Assembly: GCF_000622325.1 (NCBI RefSeq)
Contig: NZ_JASE01000005.1
Location: 806,001 to 870,000, forward strand
Length of the DNA: 64,000 bases
Reading direction: 5' to 3'
DNA from: Sulfitobacter geojensis
Lineage (GTDB): Bacteria; Pseudomonadota; Alphaproteobacteria; Rhodobacterales; Rhodobacteraceae
Shown: in pieces, positions 10,307-18,510 of the stretch
How positions within the stretch are numbered: the first letter of the stretch is position 1
Layout of the letters: each line of letters begins with the position of its first letter
Made by a program: the position numbers and the translations under genes
Notes under the pieces: model-generated
Seen by the model: the letters and a program-made list of their open reading frames with translations, nothing else
What the model was told of the DNA's origin: nothing
The model's database searches: none

Positions 10307-10639
10307 CTAGCAAGGGCACGCAAGTTCGTTGAGAAAGGGTTGGCACATTTCAGGATGACCGCCGCAGCAATCCTCCATCAGGAATGCCAACAGGCCGCGC
10401 ATGCCGTCCATGTCCGCAAAGTAGCGGATGCTGCGCCCCTCGCGTTCGCTGCGGATCAAGCCCGCGCGCGCCAGCACCGAAAGGTTTGTCGACATCGTAT
10501 TTTGCCGCACGCCCAAGGTGTGACTGATGTCGCCCGCAGGTAAACCCGCGTCACCGGCGTTGATGAGAAGACGAAAAACGTCAAGGCGGGTTGCCTGACT
10601 GAGAGCGGCGAAAGCGTCGAGTGCGTGATTCTTATCCAT
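10307..10639 (-). CDS. arsR: ArsR/SmtB-family arsenite-responsive repressor
   Basis: A 110-residue winged-helix repressor, first gene of the arsenic operon. The recognition region is DISHTLGVRQNTMSTNLSVL. The metalloid site is C-terminal: C91, C92 and C99 in EDCCGGHPEMC, with two more cysteines at the very end (C108, C110). This differs from the E. coli helix-alpha-3 CxC site and resembles the C-terminal cysteine triad described for Acidithiobacillus ferrooxidans ArsR. It should bind its own promoter and release on arsenite binding. The assignment to arsenite rather than another thiophilic metal rests on its neighbours. Confidence 0.92.
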   Translation of the reverse strand: MDKNHALDAFAALSQATRLDVFRLLINAGDAGLPAGDISHTLGVRQNTMSTNLSVLARAGLIRSEREGRSIRYFADMDGMRGLLAFLMEDCCGGHPEMCQPFLNELACPC

Positions 10640-10993
10640 ATATCTGGAATTATCGATTTATATTGCGTGGTCAAGACGTTTTGGGGGCGGGGCCTGTCGG
10701 GCATACCGTTTCGAAAGCTGTTCCTGTGCGTTATCGGCGGAATGTAAAGTCGTGATGACAACGTGACGCGCTGACATCCTTACCGGTGCTGTAAGCTGGT
10801 GCTTTAATCGTTCTAACGGCTTGAACAGGGCGTTTGCGGGAATAATTATTGCGCCAAGCGGATGAAATGTGCGAAAGGCGCACACGAAAACCTGAGAGCA
10901 ATGCCGGCCCCGACACGCAGTTTTTGGCAGGCATGATGTTTCTCAGCGCTCTTGGCACCAATGACTGGTGTGGTCTTGCAGAAAGCTGTCGCC
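10640..10993. promoter_or_regulatory. Divergent intergenic region between arsR and the polyamine genes
   Basis: No gene is visible in these 354 bases. The AT-rich stretch at 10640-10665, directly before arsR on the minus strand, is the expected site of the ars promoter and ArsR operator; it includes the palindrome ATCGAT. A perfect 6-bp hairpin (TGTGCG, 5-nt loop, CGCACA) is at 10868-10884, between the two genes. The promoter for the polyamine pair must also lie here, but I see no convincing -35/-10 pair. Confidence 0.4.
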
Positions 10994-12088
10994 ATGCAAA
11001 CACCTTACTATCTGATCGATAAATCGCTGTTGCTCCCCAATCTTGAGAAAATCGCATGGCTGCGCCAGACGTCGGGCGTCAAATGCTTGCTGGCGCTCAA
11101 GTGCTTTGCCACATGGTCGGTATTCGATTTCATGTCCGAATATATGGACGGCTCCACGTCTTCGTCCCTGTACGAGGTCCGCTTGGGGCATGAGAAGTTC
11201 AGCGGCGAAACCCATGCGTATTCTGTTGCTTATGCGGATCACGAGATCGAACAGGTTCTGGCATGCTCTGACAAAATCATCTTTAATTCGATCGGGCAGC
11301 TGGCACGGTTTGCCGATGTGTCCCGCGGGCATATCCGTGGTTTGCGGGTCAACCCCGGTGTGTCGACATCAGATTTCGATCTGGCCGACCCCGCACGCCC
11401 GTTCAGCCGGTTGGGCGAACACGCGCCGGCCGCGATTGATGCGGTCGCGGATCAGATCAGCGGTTTGATGTTTCACAACAATTGCGAGAATGACAGCTTT
11501 GAACGTTTCGACGAAATGCTGACCCTGATTGAGGATCGTTTCGGCGCGGTGATTCACAAGATGGATTGGGTCAGCCTGGGCGGCGGCATCCACTTTACGG
11601 GGGAGGGGTACCCGCTTGAGCGTCTTGCAGCACGGCTGAAATCCTTTGCCGAAACATTCGATATTCAGGTCTATCTTGAACCCGGAGAAGCGGCAATCAG
11701 CGGTGCGGCGACGCTTGAGGTTACCGTTCTTGATACGATGCACAACGGTAAGAACCTCGCGATTGTGGACAGTTCAATCGAGGCCCATATGCTGGATCTG
11801 CTGATTTATCGCGAACCGGCAAAGATTGCGCCAAACACGGGGGATGAGGAATGGATGATTTGCGGGAAATCTTGTCTTGCCGGTGATATCTTTGGTGAAT
11901 TCCGCTTTGACGCCCCGTTGCGTGCCGGTGATCGGCTTTCGTTTCAGGACGCGGCGGGTTACACTATGGTAAAGAAAAACTGGTTCAACGGTGTAAAGAT
12001 GCCCAGCATCGCCATCCGCGAACTTGACGGTACCACACGAATGGTGCGCGATTTCGACTATAGCGATTTTTCTGCGGCGCTGTCTTAA
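10994..12088 (+). CDS. nspC: Carboxynorspermidine/carboxyspermidine decarboxylase
   Basis: A 364-residue PLP-dependent decarboxylase of the alanine-racemase fold-III type that converts carboxy(nor)spermidine to (nor)spermidine. The start MQTPYYLIDK matches the family N-terminus; the PLP lysine is K36 in LLALKCFATW, followed by a glycine-rich phosphate-binding loop (SLGGGIHFTGEGYP), the active-site cysteine region (CGKSCLAGD) and the C-terminal SFQDAAGYTMVKKNWFNG. The ATG at 10994 is preferred to upstream starts at 10952 and 10961 because homology begins there, though its ribosome-binding site is weak. The dehydrogenase partner follows after 52 bases. Confidence 0.93.
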   Translation: MQTPYYLIDKSLLLPNLEKIAWLRQTSGVKCLLALKCFATWSVFDFMSEYMDGSTSSSLYEVRLGHEKFSGETHAYSVAYADHEIEQVLACSDKIIFNSIGQLARFADVSRGHIRGLRVNPGVSTSDFDLADPARPFSRLGEHAPAAIDAVADQISGLMFHNNCENDSFERFDEMLTLIEDRFGAVIHKMDWVSLGGGIHFTGEGYPLERLAARLKSFAETFDIQVYLEPGEAAISGAATLEVTVLDTMHNGKNLAIVDSSIEAHMLDLLIYREPAKIAPNTGDEEWMICGKSCLAGDIFGEFRFDAPLRAGDRLSFQDAAGYTMVKKNWFNGVKMPSIAIRELDGTTRMVRDFDYSDFSAALS

Positions 12089-12140
12089 CCCAGTCTGAAA
12101 ACGATCTTACCCCATCCTAAAGAAGAGGTCTCTTGGAAAC

Positions 12141-13379
12141 ATGAAACGCAATGTTCTGATCATTGGCGCCGGTGGCGTCGCGCAGGTCGTCGCGCATAAA
12201 TGCGCACAAAACAATGATGTTCTGGGTGATCTTCATATCGCAAGTCGTACCATCGCAAAATGTGACGCGATCATTGCCAGCGTGCATGAAAAGAACGCGA
12301 TGAAACAGGACGGCGTTTTTGCCTCTCATGCGGTTGACGGCATGGACACGCAGGCCGTGACCGATTTGATCACAGCCATCGGGGCGCAGATCGTGATCAA
12401 TGTCGGGTCGCCCTTTGTAAACATGACCGTGCTCGAGGCCTGCATCCAAACGGGGGCGGCCTATATCGACACGGCTATTCACGAAGATCCGGCCAAGATT
12501 TGCGAAACACCGCCATGGTATGCCAATTATGAATGGAAGCGCCGCGATGCCTGTGCACAGGCCGGTGTTACCGCCATTCTGGGTGCCGGTTTTGATCCGG
12601 GCATGGTGAATGCCTTTGCCCGCTTTGCGGTGGACGAATTCATGGATACAGTCACATCAATCGACATCGTTGACATCAACGCAGGCAACCACGGCAAGTA
12701 TTTTTCGACCAATTTCGACCCCGAGATCAACTTCCGCGAATTCACCGGCACGGTGTACAGCTGGCAGCAGGGCGCGTGGCAGGAGAACAAGATGTTCGAG
12801 GTAGGGCGCGAATGGGACCTTCCTGTTGTCGGCAAGCAAAAGGCCTATATGTCCGGTCACGACGAGGTTCATTCCCTCGCGGCCAACTATCCCGACGCCG
12901 ACATCCGGTTCTGGATGGGCTTTGGAGATCATTACATCAATGTGTTTACTGTTCTGCAAAACCTCGGGCTTTTGTCAGAGCAACCGGTGACAACAGCCGA
13001 GGGGCTTGAAGTGGTCCCGCTGAAACTGGTGAAGGCGGTTCTGCCGGATCCCTCAAGCCTTGCGCCGAACTATACCGGTAAGACCTGTATCGGTGATCTG
13101 GTGAAGGGCGTTAAAGACGGCGAAGATGTCGAAGTGTTTGTTTATAACGTGGCCGATCACAAGGATGCGTACAACGAAGTTGGCAGTCAGGGTATTTCAT
13201 ACACTGCCGGGGTGCCACCAGTGGCCATGGCAATGCTGGTCGCGGACGGTACATATGACGCAGGCACCATGTTGAACGTAGAGGAACTGGACCCCAAGCC
13301 GCTGTTTACGCTGCTCGACACCATCGGCCTGCCGACCCGTGTAAAAGATGCAAACGGCGATCGTGAATGGAACGCCTGA
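12141..13379 (+). CDS. Carboxynorspermidine/carboxyspermidine dehydrogenase (saccharopine dehydrogenase fold)
   Basis: A 412-residue NADPH-dependent enzyme that condenses aspartate semialdehyde with a diamine (putrescine or diaminopropane) to give the carboxy-polyamine used by NspC. The N-terminal Rossmann motif is VLIIGAGGVAQVVAHKC; INVGSPF and GAGFDPGMVNAFARFA are characteristic of this saccharopine-dehydrogenase-like family. Here the decarboxylase precedes the dehydrogenase; the reverse order is common elsewhere. Whether the product is spermidine or norspermidine cannot be read from sequence; the ornithine decarboxylase at 21.6 kb, which makes putrescine, favours spermidine. Confidence 0.9.
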   Translation: MKRNVLIIGAGGVAQVVAHKCAQNNDVLGDLHIASRTIAKCDAIIASVHEKNAMKQDGVFASHAVDGMDTQAVTDLITAIGAQIVINVGSPFVNMTVLEACIQTGAAYIDTAIHEDPAKICETPPWYANYEWKRRDACAQAGVTAILGAGFDPGMVNAFARFAVDEFMDTVTSIDIVDINAGNHGKYFSTNFDPEINFREFTGTVYSWQQGAWQENKMFEVGREWDLPVVGKQKAYMSGHDEVHSLAANYPDADIRFWMGFGDHYINVFTVLQNLGLLSEQPVTTAEGLEVVPLKLVKAVLPDPSSLAPNYTGKTCIGDLVKGVKDGEDVEVFVYNVADHKDAYNEVGSQGISYTAGVPPVAMAMLVADGTYDAGTMLNVEELDPKPLFTLLDTIGLPTRVKDANGDREWNA

Positions 13380-13415
13380 GCGGCCGACTTCTGACACCGT
13401 CCTGAATGAAATTGA

Positions 13416-13451
13416 CAGACCGCTATTCCCGCCGTCGCGCGCGGCGGTCTG
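13416..13451 (+). terminator. Hairpin downstream of the polyamine pair
   Basis: An 8-bp perfect stem (CAGACCGC with GCGGTCTG) encloses a second GC-rich inverted repeat (CGCCG with CGGCG). It lies 36 bases after the dehydrogenase stop, where a terminator is expected, but no T-tract follows, so intrinsic termination is uncertain. Confidence 0.4.
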
Positions 13452-13510
13452 ATCGAGCCTAAGACAGATGTGTGCAGTGCCGGCAGGGCAAAAGGTCGGC
13501 GCGCCGCAGT

Positions 13511-13551
13511 TAAAAAAGGGGTGGGCCGCAGTAATGCGCCCGGCCCACCCC
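13511..13551 (-). terminator. Rho-independent terminator of ald
   Basis: A perfect 11-bp stem (GGGGTGGGCCG at 13518-13528 with CGGCCCACCCC at 13541-13551) is followed on the minus strand by a run of six T residues. It begins seven bases after the ald stop codon. Confidence 0.88.
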
Positions 13552-13557
13552 GTTAAA

Positions 13558-14676
13558 TCAGGCTTTCAACGCAAGTTTTGGCGACAATACGTCGATACCC
13601 AGCGCCTTGCCGACGGCGTGATAGGTCAGTTTCCCTGCGTGCACGTTCAGACCGTTCAACAGATGTTCATCATCGGCACAGGCCTGACGCCAGCCCTTGT
13701 TCGCGAGGTCCAGCATAAACGGCATCGTGGCGTTCCCCAGCGCGATTGTAGAGGTGCGCGCGACCGCGCCCGGCATGTTGGCCACGCAATAATGCATGAT
13801 GCCGTCAACTTCATACACCGGATCTTGGTGAGTGGTTGCCTTGGAAGTTTCGAAACAGCCGCCTTGGTCAATTGCCACATCCACCAGCGCTGCACCGGGT
13901 TTCAATTCGCCAAGCTGTGCGCGGCTGATCAGTTTGGGTGCGGCGGCGCCGGGGATCAGGACCGCGCCGATGATCATATCGGCCTGACGTGCCAGTTCGA
14001 TGGTGTTCTGCGCTGACGCATATGAGGTCTTGAACGTCCCGCCATAGATGTCATCCAGATAGCGCATGCGGGGCAGGTAGCGATCCAGCACCGTCACATC
14101 CGCGCCCATGCCGGCAGCAATCCGCGCCGCATGAGTGCCGACAACACCACCGCCAATGACCATGACACGCGCGGGGCCAACACCGGGCACGCCGCCCATC
14201 AAAACACCGCGTCCGCCGTTTGCCTTTTGCAGGGTCCATGCCCCGACCTGTGGGGCCAGACGGCCTGCCACTTCGGACATCGGGGCAAGCAGGGGCAAAC
14301 CACCGGACCGGTCGGTCACGGTTTCATAGGCGATACAGGTGGCACCTGAGGCCAGCAGATCCTTGGTTTGTTCGGGGTCCGGCGCGAGGTGCAGATAGGT
14401 GAACAGAACCTGACCTTCCCGCAGCATTTTACGCTCGCCGGCTTGGGGTTCCTTGACCTTGACGATCATGTCGGCGGCGGCAAATATTTCCTCAGCAGGG
14501 CCGATGATCTTGGCCCCTGCGGCCTCATAATCACTGTCCTCGAAACCGGCCCCCAGACCGGCCCCCGCCTGCACGATCACCTCGTGACCTGCATTAACGG
14601 CTTCAAGCGCGGCGCTGGGCGTCAGGCCGACACGAAATTCCTGTGGTTTGATCTCTGTTGGGCAACCGATTTTCAT
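13558..14676 (-). CDS. ald: Alanine dehydrogenase
   Basis: A 372-residue cytoplasmic enzyme that interconverts L-alanine and pyruvate plus ammonia with NAD. The N-terminus MKIGCPTEIKPQEFRVGLTP with the substrate-binding arginine, the NAD loop VMVIGGGVVGTHAARIAAGMG and the C-terminal NMPGAVARTSTIALGNATMP are all diagnostic. It is transcribed divergently from an Lrp-type regulator, the standard arrangement in which the regulator (AldR-like) activates ald in response to alanine. A strong terminator closes the unit. Confidence 0.96.
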   Translation of the reverse strand: MKIGCPTEIKPQEFRVGLTPSAALEAVNAGHEVIVQAGAGLGAGFEDSDYEAAGAKIIGPAEEIFAAADMIVKVKEPQAGERKMLREGQVLFTYLHLAPDPEQTKDLLASGATCIAYETVTDRSGGLPLLAPMSEVAGRLAPQVGAWTLQKANGGRGVLMGGVPGVGPARVMVIGGGVVGTHAARIAAGMGADVTVLDRYLPRMRYLDDIYGGTFKTSYASAQNTIELARQADMIIGAVLIPGAAAPKLISRAQLGELKPGAALVDVAIDQGGCFETSKATTHQDPVYEVDGIMHYCVANMPGAVARTSTIALGNATMPFMLDLANKGWRQACADDEHLLNGLNVHAGKLTYHAVGKALGIDVLSPKLALKA

Positions 14677-14700
14677 CTGCGCGTCCTTTTGTTCGCATTA

Positions 14701-14717
14701 TGCCTCATATTTAGGCA
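14701..14717. promoter_or_regulatory. Inverted repeat in the ald/Lrp divergent promoter region
   Basis: TGCCT and AGGCA flank a 7-base AT-rich spacer, giving a perfect dyad 25 bases before the ald start. Its place between ald and an Lrp-family gene makes it a candidate binding site for that regulator. This is inference from symmetry and position only. Confidence 0.4.
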
Positions 14718-14815
14718 GTTTGGATTGCAAAGGGGGACGAAAATTCGTGGTGTTTCACCGGAAATTCGGGATAAAGTTGCAGTATGCCGCCCTTAAACGC
14801 AGGATTTTCGCGCGA

Positions 14816-15277
14816 ATGAGCCTAGATGAGATTGATCGTCGTATCCTGCGCGCCTTGCAGCGCAATGGCCGGATGTCGAATGCGGAACTGTCTGACGACG
14901 TGCATCTGTCGCCCTCTGCCTGTCACCGGCGCGTGCAGCGGATGGAAAAAGAGGGTTACATCAAGGATTACGTCGCCCTTCTGGATGCCCGCAAGCTGAA
15001 CGTGCCGACAACGGTTTTTGTCGAGATCACCCTGCGCGGGCAGGCCGACGATATTCTGGATTCCTTCGAAAAATCAGTGGCGCGGATACCGGATGTGCTG
15101 GAATGTCACCTGATGGCCGGTTCTGCGGATTACCTGTTGAAGGTGGTCGCGGAAAACACCGAAGATTTCGCGCGCATCCACCGTCAATATCTGGCGCGTC
15201 TGCCCGGGGTGCAGGGGATGCAGTCAAGCTTTGCGTTGCGCACGGTGTTCAAGACGACGGCGCTGCCTGTCGGCTAA
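14816..15277 (+). CDS. Lrp/AsnC-family transcriptional regulator, likely of ald
   Basis: A 153-residue regulator: an AsnC-type helix-turn-helix in residues 1-60 (LDEIDRRILRALQRNGRMSN and the recognition part LSPSACHRRVQRMEKEGYI), then a RAM effector-binding domain with the typical VLECHLMAGSADYLLKV segment. The ATG at 14816 begins the family N-terminus; the longer open frame from 14648 would run into ald. Divergent orientation to alanine dehydrogenase suggests an AldR-like activator sensing alanine. A bidirectional terminator follows. Confidence 0.92.
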   Translation: MSLDEIDRRILRALQRNGRMSNAELSDDVHLSPSACHRRVQRMEKEGYIKDYVALLDARKLNVPTTVFVEITLRGQADDILDSFEKSVARIPDVLECHLMAGSADYLLKVVAENTEDFARIHRQYLARLPGVQGMQSSFALRTVFKTTALPVG

Positions 15278-15345
15278 GACATCCAGATGCCCCGTGAACC
15301 GGCTTAGGATTTCTGACCTGCGTTTCGCGAGCGGGCTGATCGGCC

Positions 15346-15387
15346 AAAGAAAAACCCCCGGGGCATCACAGCCACGGGGGTTTCTTA
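15346..15387. terminator. Bidirectional rho-independent terminator between the Lrp gene and rpsU
   Basis: The stem AAACCCCCG (15352-15360) pairs with CGGGGGTTT (15375-15383). An A-rich run precedes it and a T-rich run follows, so it can end transcription of the Lrp gene on + and of rpsU on -. Confidence 0.85.
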
Positions 15388-15411
15388 TTCTTCGCAAGCG
15401 TTGGGGTTGAT

Positions 15412-15618
15412 TTACATCATACCTTCGCGCTGTGCTTTTTTGCGAGCCAACTTACGGGAACGACGAATCGCTTCCGCCTTCTCACGCGCTTTTTTCTCTG
15501 ACGGCTTCTCGAAATGTTGCTTAAGCTTCATTTCACGAAATACGCCTTCGCGCTGGAGTTTTTTCTTCAGAGCCCGAAGGGCCTGATCGACGTTGTTGTC
15601 ACGAACACTAACCTGCAT
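15412..15618 (-). CDS. rpsU: Ribosomal protein bS21
   Basis: A 68-residue, strongly basic 30S subunit protein. [20 protein letters not shown] and the arginine/lysine-rich C-terminus ([17 protein letters not shown]) are diagnostic of S21. It is a single-gene unit on the minus strand ending at the shared terminator, and coq9 is transcribed away on the other side. Confidence 0.97.
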   Translation of the reverse strand: MQVSVRDNNVDQALRALKKKLQREGVFREMKLKQHFEKPSEKKAREKAEAIRRSRKLARKKAQREGMM

Positions 15619-15729
15619 GTGGTTTTCACCACCTTTCTAGGATAAAGTTGCAAGGATTTGCAGGAAATCGGCCTATATCAAGGTCAAACACGTTTGTCGA
15701 GTCTCTCTGACCTGCTGAAAGGACCAACT

Positions 15730-16416
15730 ATGTCTGATCCCAAAGACCTTTTGCTAGACGCGGCGCTGCCGCATGTCGCTTTTGACGGCTGGACCGAGGC
15801 GACGTTCAATGCGGCCCTTGCGGACAGCGGGATCGACGGGGCGGTTGCCCGCGCCATCTGCCCGCGCGGCGCGGTCGATCTTGCTGTGGCCTATCATCAT
15901 CGCGGTGATGCACAGATGCTGGCCGCGCTAAAGGCCGAAGATCTAAGCGAGATGCGGTTTCGTGACAGGATCGCCCATGCTGTGCGGCTGCGGCTGGAAG
16001 CGGCGGAAGACAAAGAAGCCGTGCGTCGTGGCACGACGTTGTTTGCCTTGCCGCATTATGCGCCGGACGGGGCGAAATTGATTTGGGGCACGGCGGATCA
16101 CATCTGGGATGCGCTGGGCGATACTTCGGATGATTTCAACTGGTACTCAAAACGTATGACCCTAAGCGGGGTCTATTCTGCCACTGTCCTGTTCTGGTTG
16201 GGCGATACCAGCGACGGCCACGCCGCCACTTGGGCTTTTCTGGACCGGCGCATCGACAATGTGATGCAGATCGAGAAGTTGAAGGCGCAGGTAAACAAAA
16301 GCCCCGCACTTAGCAAATTGATGGCTGGGCCGAACTGGGTGTTGGGCCAGATCAAGCCGCCGGTACGGTTTTCCAAGGGCGACTTTCCCGGATCATGGAC
16401 GGCACCGCGCGATTGA
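15730..16416 (+). CDS. COQ9-family ubiquinone biosynthesis protein
   Basis: A 228-residue member of the COQ9 family, a TetR-like fold that binds lipids and supports the hydroxylase steps of ubiquinone synthesis; it is found mainly in alphaproteobacteria and mitochondria. The family pattern WTEATFNAAL ... YHHRGD ... ALPHYAPDGAKLIWGTADHIWDALGDTSDD ... is intact but listed here in pieces: GWTEATFNAA, KLIWGTADHIWDALGD, DFNWYSKRMTLSGVYS. The ATG at 15730 follows a GAAAGGA ribosome-binding site; the longer frame from 15658 is not supported. Confidence 0.92.
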   Translation: MSDPKDLLLDAALPHVAFDGWTEATFNAALADSGIDGAVARAICPRGAVDLAVAYHHRGDAQMLAALKAEDLSEMRFRDRIAHAVRLRLEAAEDKEAVRRGTTLFALPHYAPDGAKLIWGTADHIWDALGDTSDDFNWYSKRMTLSGVYSATVLFWLGDTSDGHAATWAFLDRRIDNVMQIEKLKAQVNKSPALSKLMAGPNWVLGQIKPPVRFSKGDFPGSWTAPRD

Positions 16417-16490
16417 TAGCGCCGGTTTGTGGACGAAAGGCGGGCTTTTCCACAGCTAGGTGACCTGATAGGCAGCGGGCGAACCGGTTG

Positions 16491-17237
16491 ATGCGAGACA
16501 AAATGAGCCCTCCTGCCGCCCCGCTCATCGCGCTGCGCGATGTATCCTACCTGCCGGATGACAAGCCGGTCCTGTCCGGTATTACTTTGGAAACGGATGC
16601 AAAACGCATCGGGATTGTCGGGCGCAACGGGTCGGGCAAAACGACGCTGGCGCGGATGATCGCGGGGCTGGTTGCGCCGGACAAAGGTACCGTAAGGATT
16701 TGCGGCGCGGACGTTGCGCGCAACCGCAAAGCGGCTTTGGCGGCCGTTGGGATCCTGTTCCAGAACCCAGACCACCAGATTATTTTTCCCACGGTTGAAG
16801 AAGAAATCGCTTTTGGCCTGACCCAAATGGGGAAGAACACGGCGGAAGTAAAAGCGTCCGTGGCCGCGATATTGCAACGGTTCGGCAAGGCCCATTGGGC
16901 GGAGGCGGCGATTCACCAGTTGTCGCAGGGCCAGCGCCAGCTTGTCTGTCTGATGTCAGTGCTCGCGATGGCTCCGCGCGTGATCGTTCTGGACGAACCC
17001 TTTGCCGGGCTCGACATCCCGACCACGCGGCAACTCGCGCGGGTGCTGGACAGTCTGGACGTTTGTTTGGTGATGATCACCCATGATCCCGCGATGTTGG
17101 ACGGCTACGATCGCGTGCTCTGGATTGACGCGGGACGGATTGTGCAGGATGGCCCGGCCGGCCCCGTGCTTGCGGCCTTTACAGAGCAGATGACACAGTT
17201 GGGAGGGGGCGATGATCTCTCTGACCTCTCCGGTTAA
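16491..17237 (+). CDS. bioM: Energy-coupling factor ATPase of the biotin importer (BioM)
   Basis: A 248-residue ABC ATPase that drives the ECF-type biotin importer. Walker A GRNGSGKTT, the Q-loop region LFQNPDHQIIFPTVEEEIAFGL (typical of ECF ATPases; the DHQI segment is the characteristic part), signature LSQGQRQL and Walker B VIVLDEPFAGLD are all present. Start at 16491 is uncertain; an ATG at 16503 would shorten it by four residues. The 3' end overlaps bioN by 26 bases. I looked for a BioR-type palindrome upstream and did not find one. Confidence 0.9.
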   Translation: MRDKMSPPAAPLIALRDVSYLPDDKPVLSGITLETDAKRIGIVGRNGSGKTTLARMIAGLVAPDKGTVRICGADVARNRKAALAAVGILFQNPDHQIIFPTVEEEIAFGLTQMGKNTAEVKASVAAILQRFGKAHWAEAAIHQLSQGQRQLVCLMSVLAMAPRVIVLDEPFAGLDIPTTRQLARVLDSLDVCLVMITHDPAMLDGYDRVLWIDAGRIVQDGPAGPVLAAFTEQMTQLGGGDDLSDLSG

Positions 17238-17814
17238 AACCGCCGCTCACAACTGGCCCGCAGCGCTCAAGTTGGCCGCTTTATGCGTCGCAACCGTGGT
17301 ATTGTTCGCTGTGGGGCATCTCGGCTGGCATCTGGCATTTCTGGTCGGGACGGGCGTGCTTTATGCTTTGCCCGGACGGGTGTTCCTGCGCAGCGGCATG
17401 GCGCGGCTTTGGGGGCTGTGGCCGTTTGTGGTGTTGATTGTCGGGTGGCACGTGGTGATTGGCGATGCTGCGGGCGGGGCATTGATTGGGATGCGAATGT
17501 TGACGGCGGTCGGGCTTGCCAACCTCGTCACGCTGACCACCCGCCTTAGTGATATGATGGGGGTGGTGCGCAGGCTCTTGTCGCCGCTGCGCCGCTTTGG
17601 CCTGCATCCCCATCGGGTTGAACTCGCGATGGCGCTGGTGATCCGTTTCACCCCTGTTCTGGCGCTCAAGGGGCAGGCCCTCGTGGCGGCATGGCGCGCC
17701 CGCAGTCCGAAACGCCCGGGCTGGAAAATCGTGATCCCCTTTGCCGTACTGGCGCTGGATGATGCCGAGCGTGTGGCCGAAGCCCTGCGTGCACGCGGAG
17801 GTGTTTCGCGTTGA
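17212..17814 (+). CDS. bioN: Energy-coupling factor transmembrane protein of the biotin importer (BioN)
   Basis: A 200-residue inner-membrane T component with four to five hydrophobic segments. The cytoplasmic coupling helices are represented by the RLLSPLRRFGLHP and GQALVAAWRARSPKRPG regions, where ECF T proteins carry Ala-Arg-Gly-like signatures that contact the ATPase. The ATG at 17212 follows a GGGAGGGGG ribosome-binding site inside bioM. It links BioM to the substrate-binding BioY encoded 51 bases downstream. Confidence 0.88.
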   Translation: MISLTSPVKTAAHNWPAALKLAALCVATVVLFAVGHLGWHLAFLVGTGVLYALPGRVFLRSGMARLWGLWPFVVLIVGWHVVIGDAAGGALIGMRMLTAVGLANLVTLTTRLSDMMGVVRRLLSPLRRFGLHPHRVELAMALVIRFTPVLALKGQALVAAWRARSPKRPGWKIVIPFAVLALDDAERVAEALRARGGVSR

Positions 17815-17865
17815 AGACCCCCCTCATTTAACTTAACCCTGCCCCAAATAACCAAAGGAAACCCC

Positions 17866-18411
17866 ATGGAACGTTCTATTGCCCTTATCGCGGTTTTCGC
17901 CGCATTGATTGCGGCGCTCGGTCTGATGCCGACACTTATGCTCGCCTCCGGCGTGCCGATTTCCGCACAAAGCCTCGGCGTAATGCTCTGTGGTACGGTG
18001 CTTGGCTCTAAACGCGGCGGGCTCGCAGCGTTGTTGTTTGTGGCGCTGGTCGCCCTTGGCCTACCACTGCTTGCAGGCGGCCGCGGAGGCTTGGGCGCGT
18101 TTGCATCGCCCACGGTCGGCTTCATCGTCGGCTTTCCGATTGCGGCGTTTGCCACCGGTTTCGTGATGGAACAAACCCGTCGGATGCCGATTGCCGTCGC
18201 TGCCGGTGTTGCATCCGCCATTGGCGGTATCCTGGTGCTTTACATCTTTGGTGTGGCTGGTTTCATGATGGTGCTGAACAAGGGCCTGGGCGAAACTCTG
18301 GCGATCCTCGGCGTCTATATCCCGGGTGACATCATCAAGGTGGTGCTGGCAGGGTTGATCACAGCTGGACTGGCACGTGCGCGCCCTGCAAGTGTATTGT
18401 CGCGGGCCTGA
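17866..18411 (+). CDS. bioY: Biotin-binding substrate component BioY
   Basis: A 181-residue integral membrane S component that captures biotin. Six hydrophobic segments and the BioY patterns VPISAQSLGVMLCG, GGRGGLGAFASPTVGFIVGF and YIPGDIIKVVLAGLI are present. A GGAAACC ribosome-binding region lies just before the ATG at 17866. Together with bioM and bioN this is a complete tripartite bioMNY biotin importer. Confidence 0.94.
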   Translation: MERSIALIAVFAALIAALGLMPTLMLASGVPISAQSLGVMLCGTVLGSKRGGLAALLFVALVALGLPLLAGGRGGLGAFASPTVGFIVGFPIAAFATGFVMEQTRRMPIAVAAGVASAIGGILVLYIFGVAGFMMVLNKGLGETLAILGVYIPGDIIKVVLAGLITAGLARARPASVLSRA

Positions 18412-18444
18412 TTTGCGCGGCGCTACAGCAAGACGATAGCGAAA

Positions 18445-18470
18445 TCCCCCCGCGCTGCGGCGCGTGGGGA
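18445..18470 (+). terminator. GC-rich hairpin downstream of bioY
   Basis: CGCGC and GCGCG around a 4-nt loop, extended past one mismatch by CCCC/GGGG and a T-A pair. It is placed for termination of bioMNY, 34 bases after the bioY stop, but it has no T-tract. Confidence 0.4.
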
Positions 18471-18510
18471 CCTAAGATGACGGTACGATTCCAGACCAAA
18501 AGGACACCCG

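Noticed and set aside
16417-16490. Search for a BioR operator or riboswitch before bioM
   Set aside because: No TTATnnATAA-like palindrome or conserved RNA fold is visible in this gap or before bioY.
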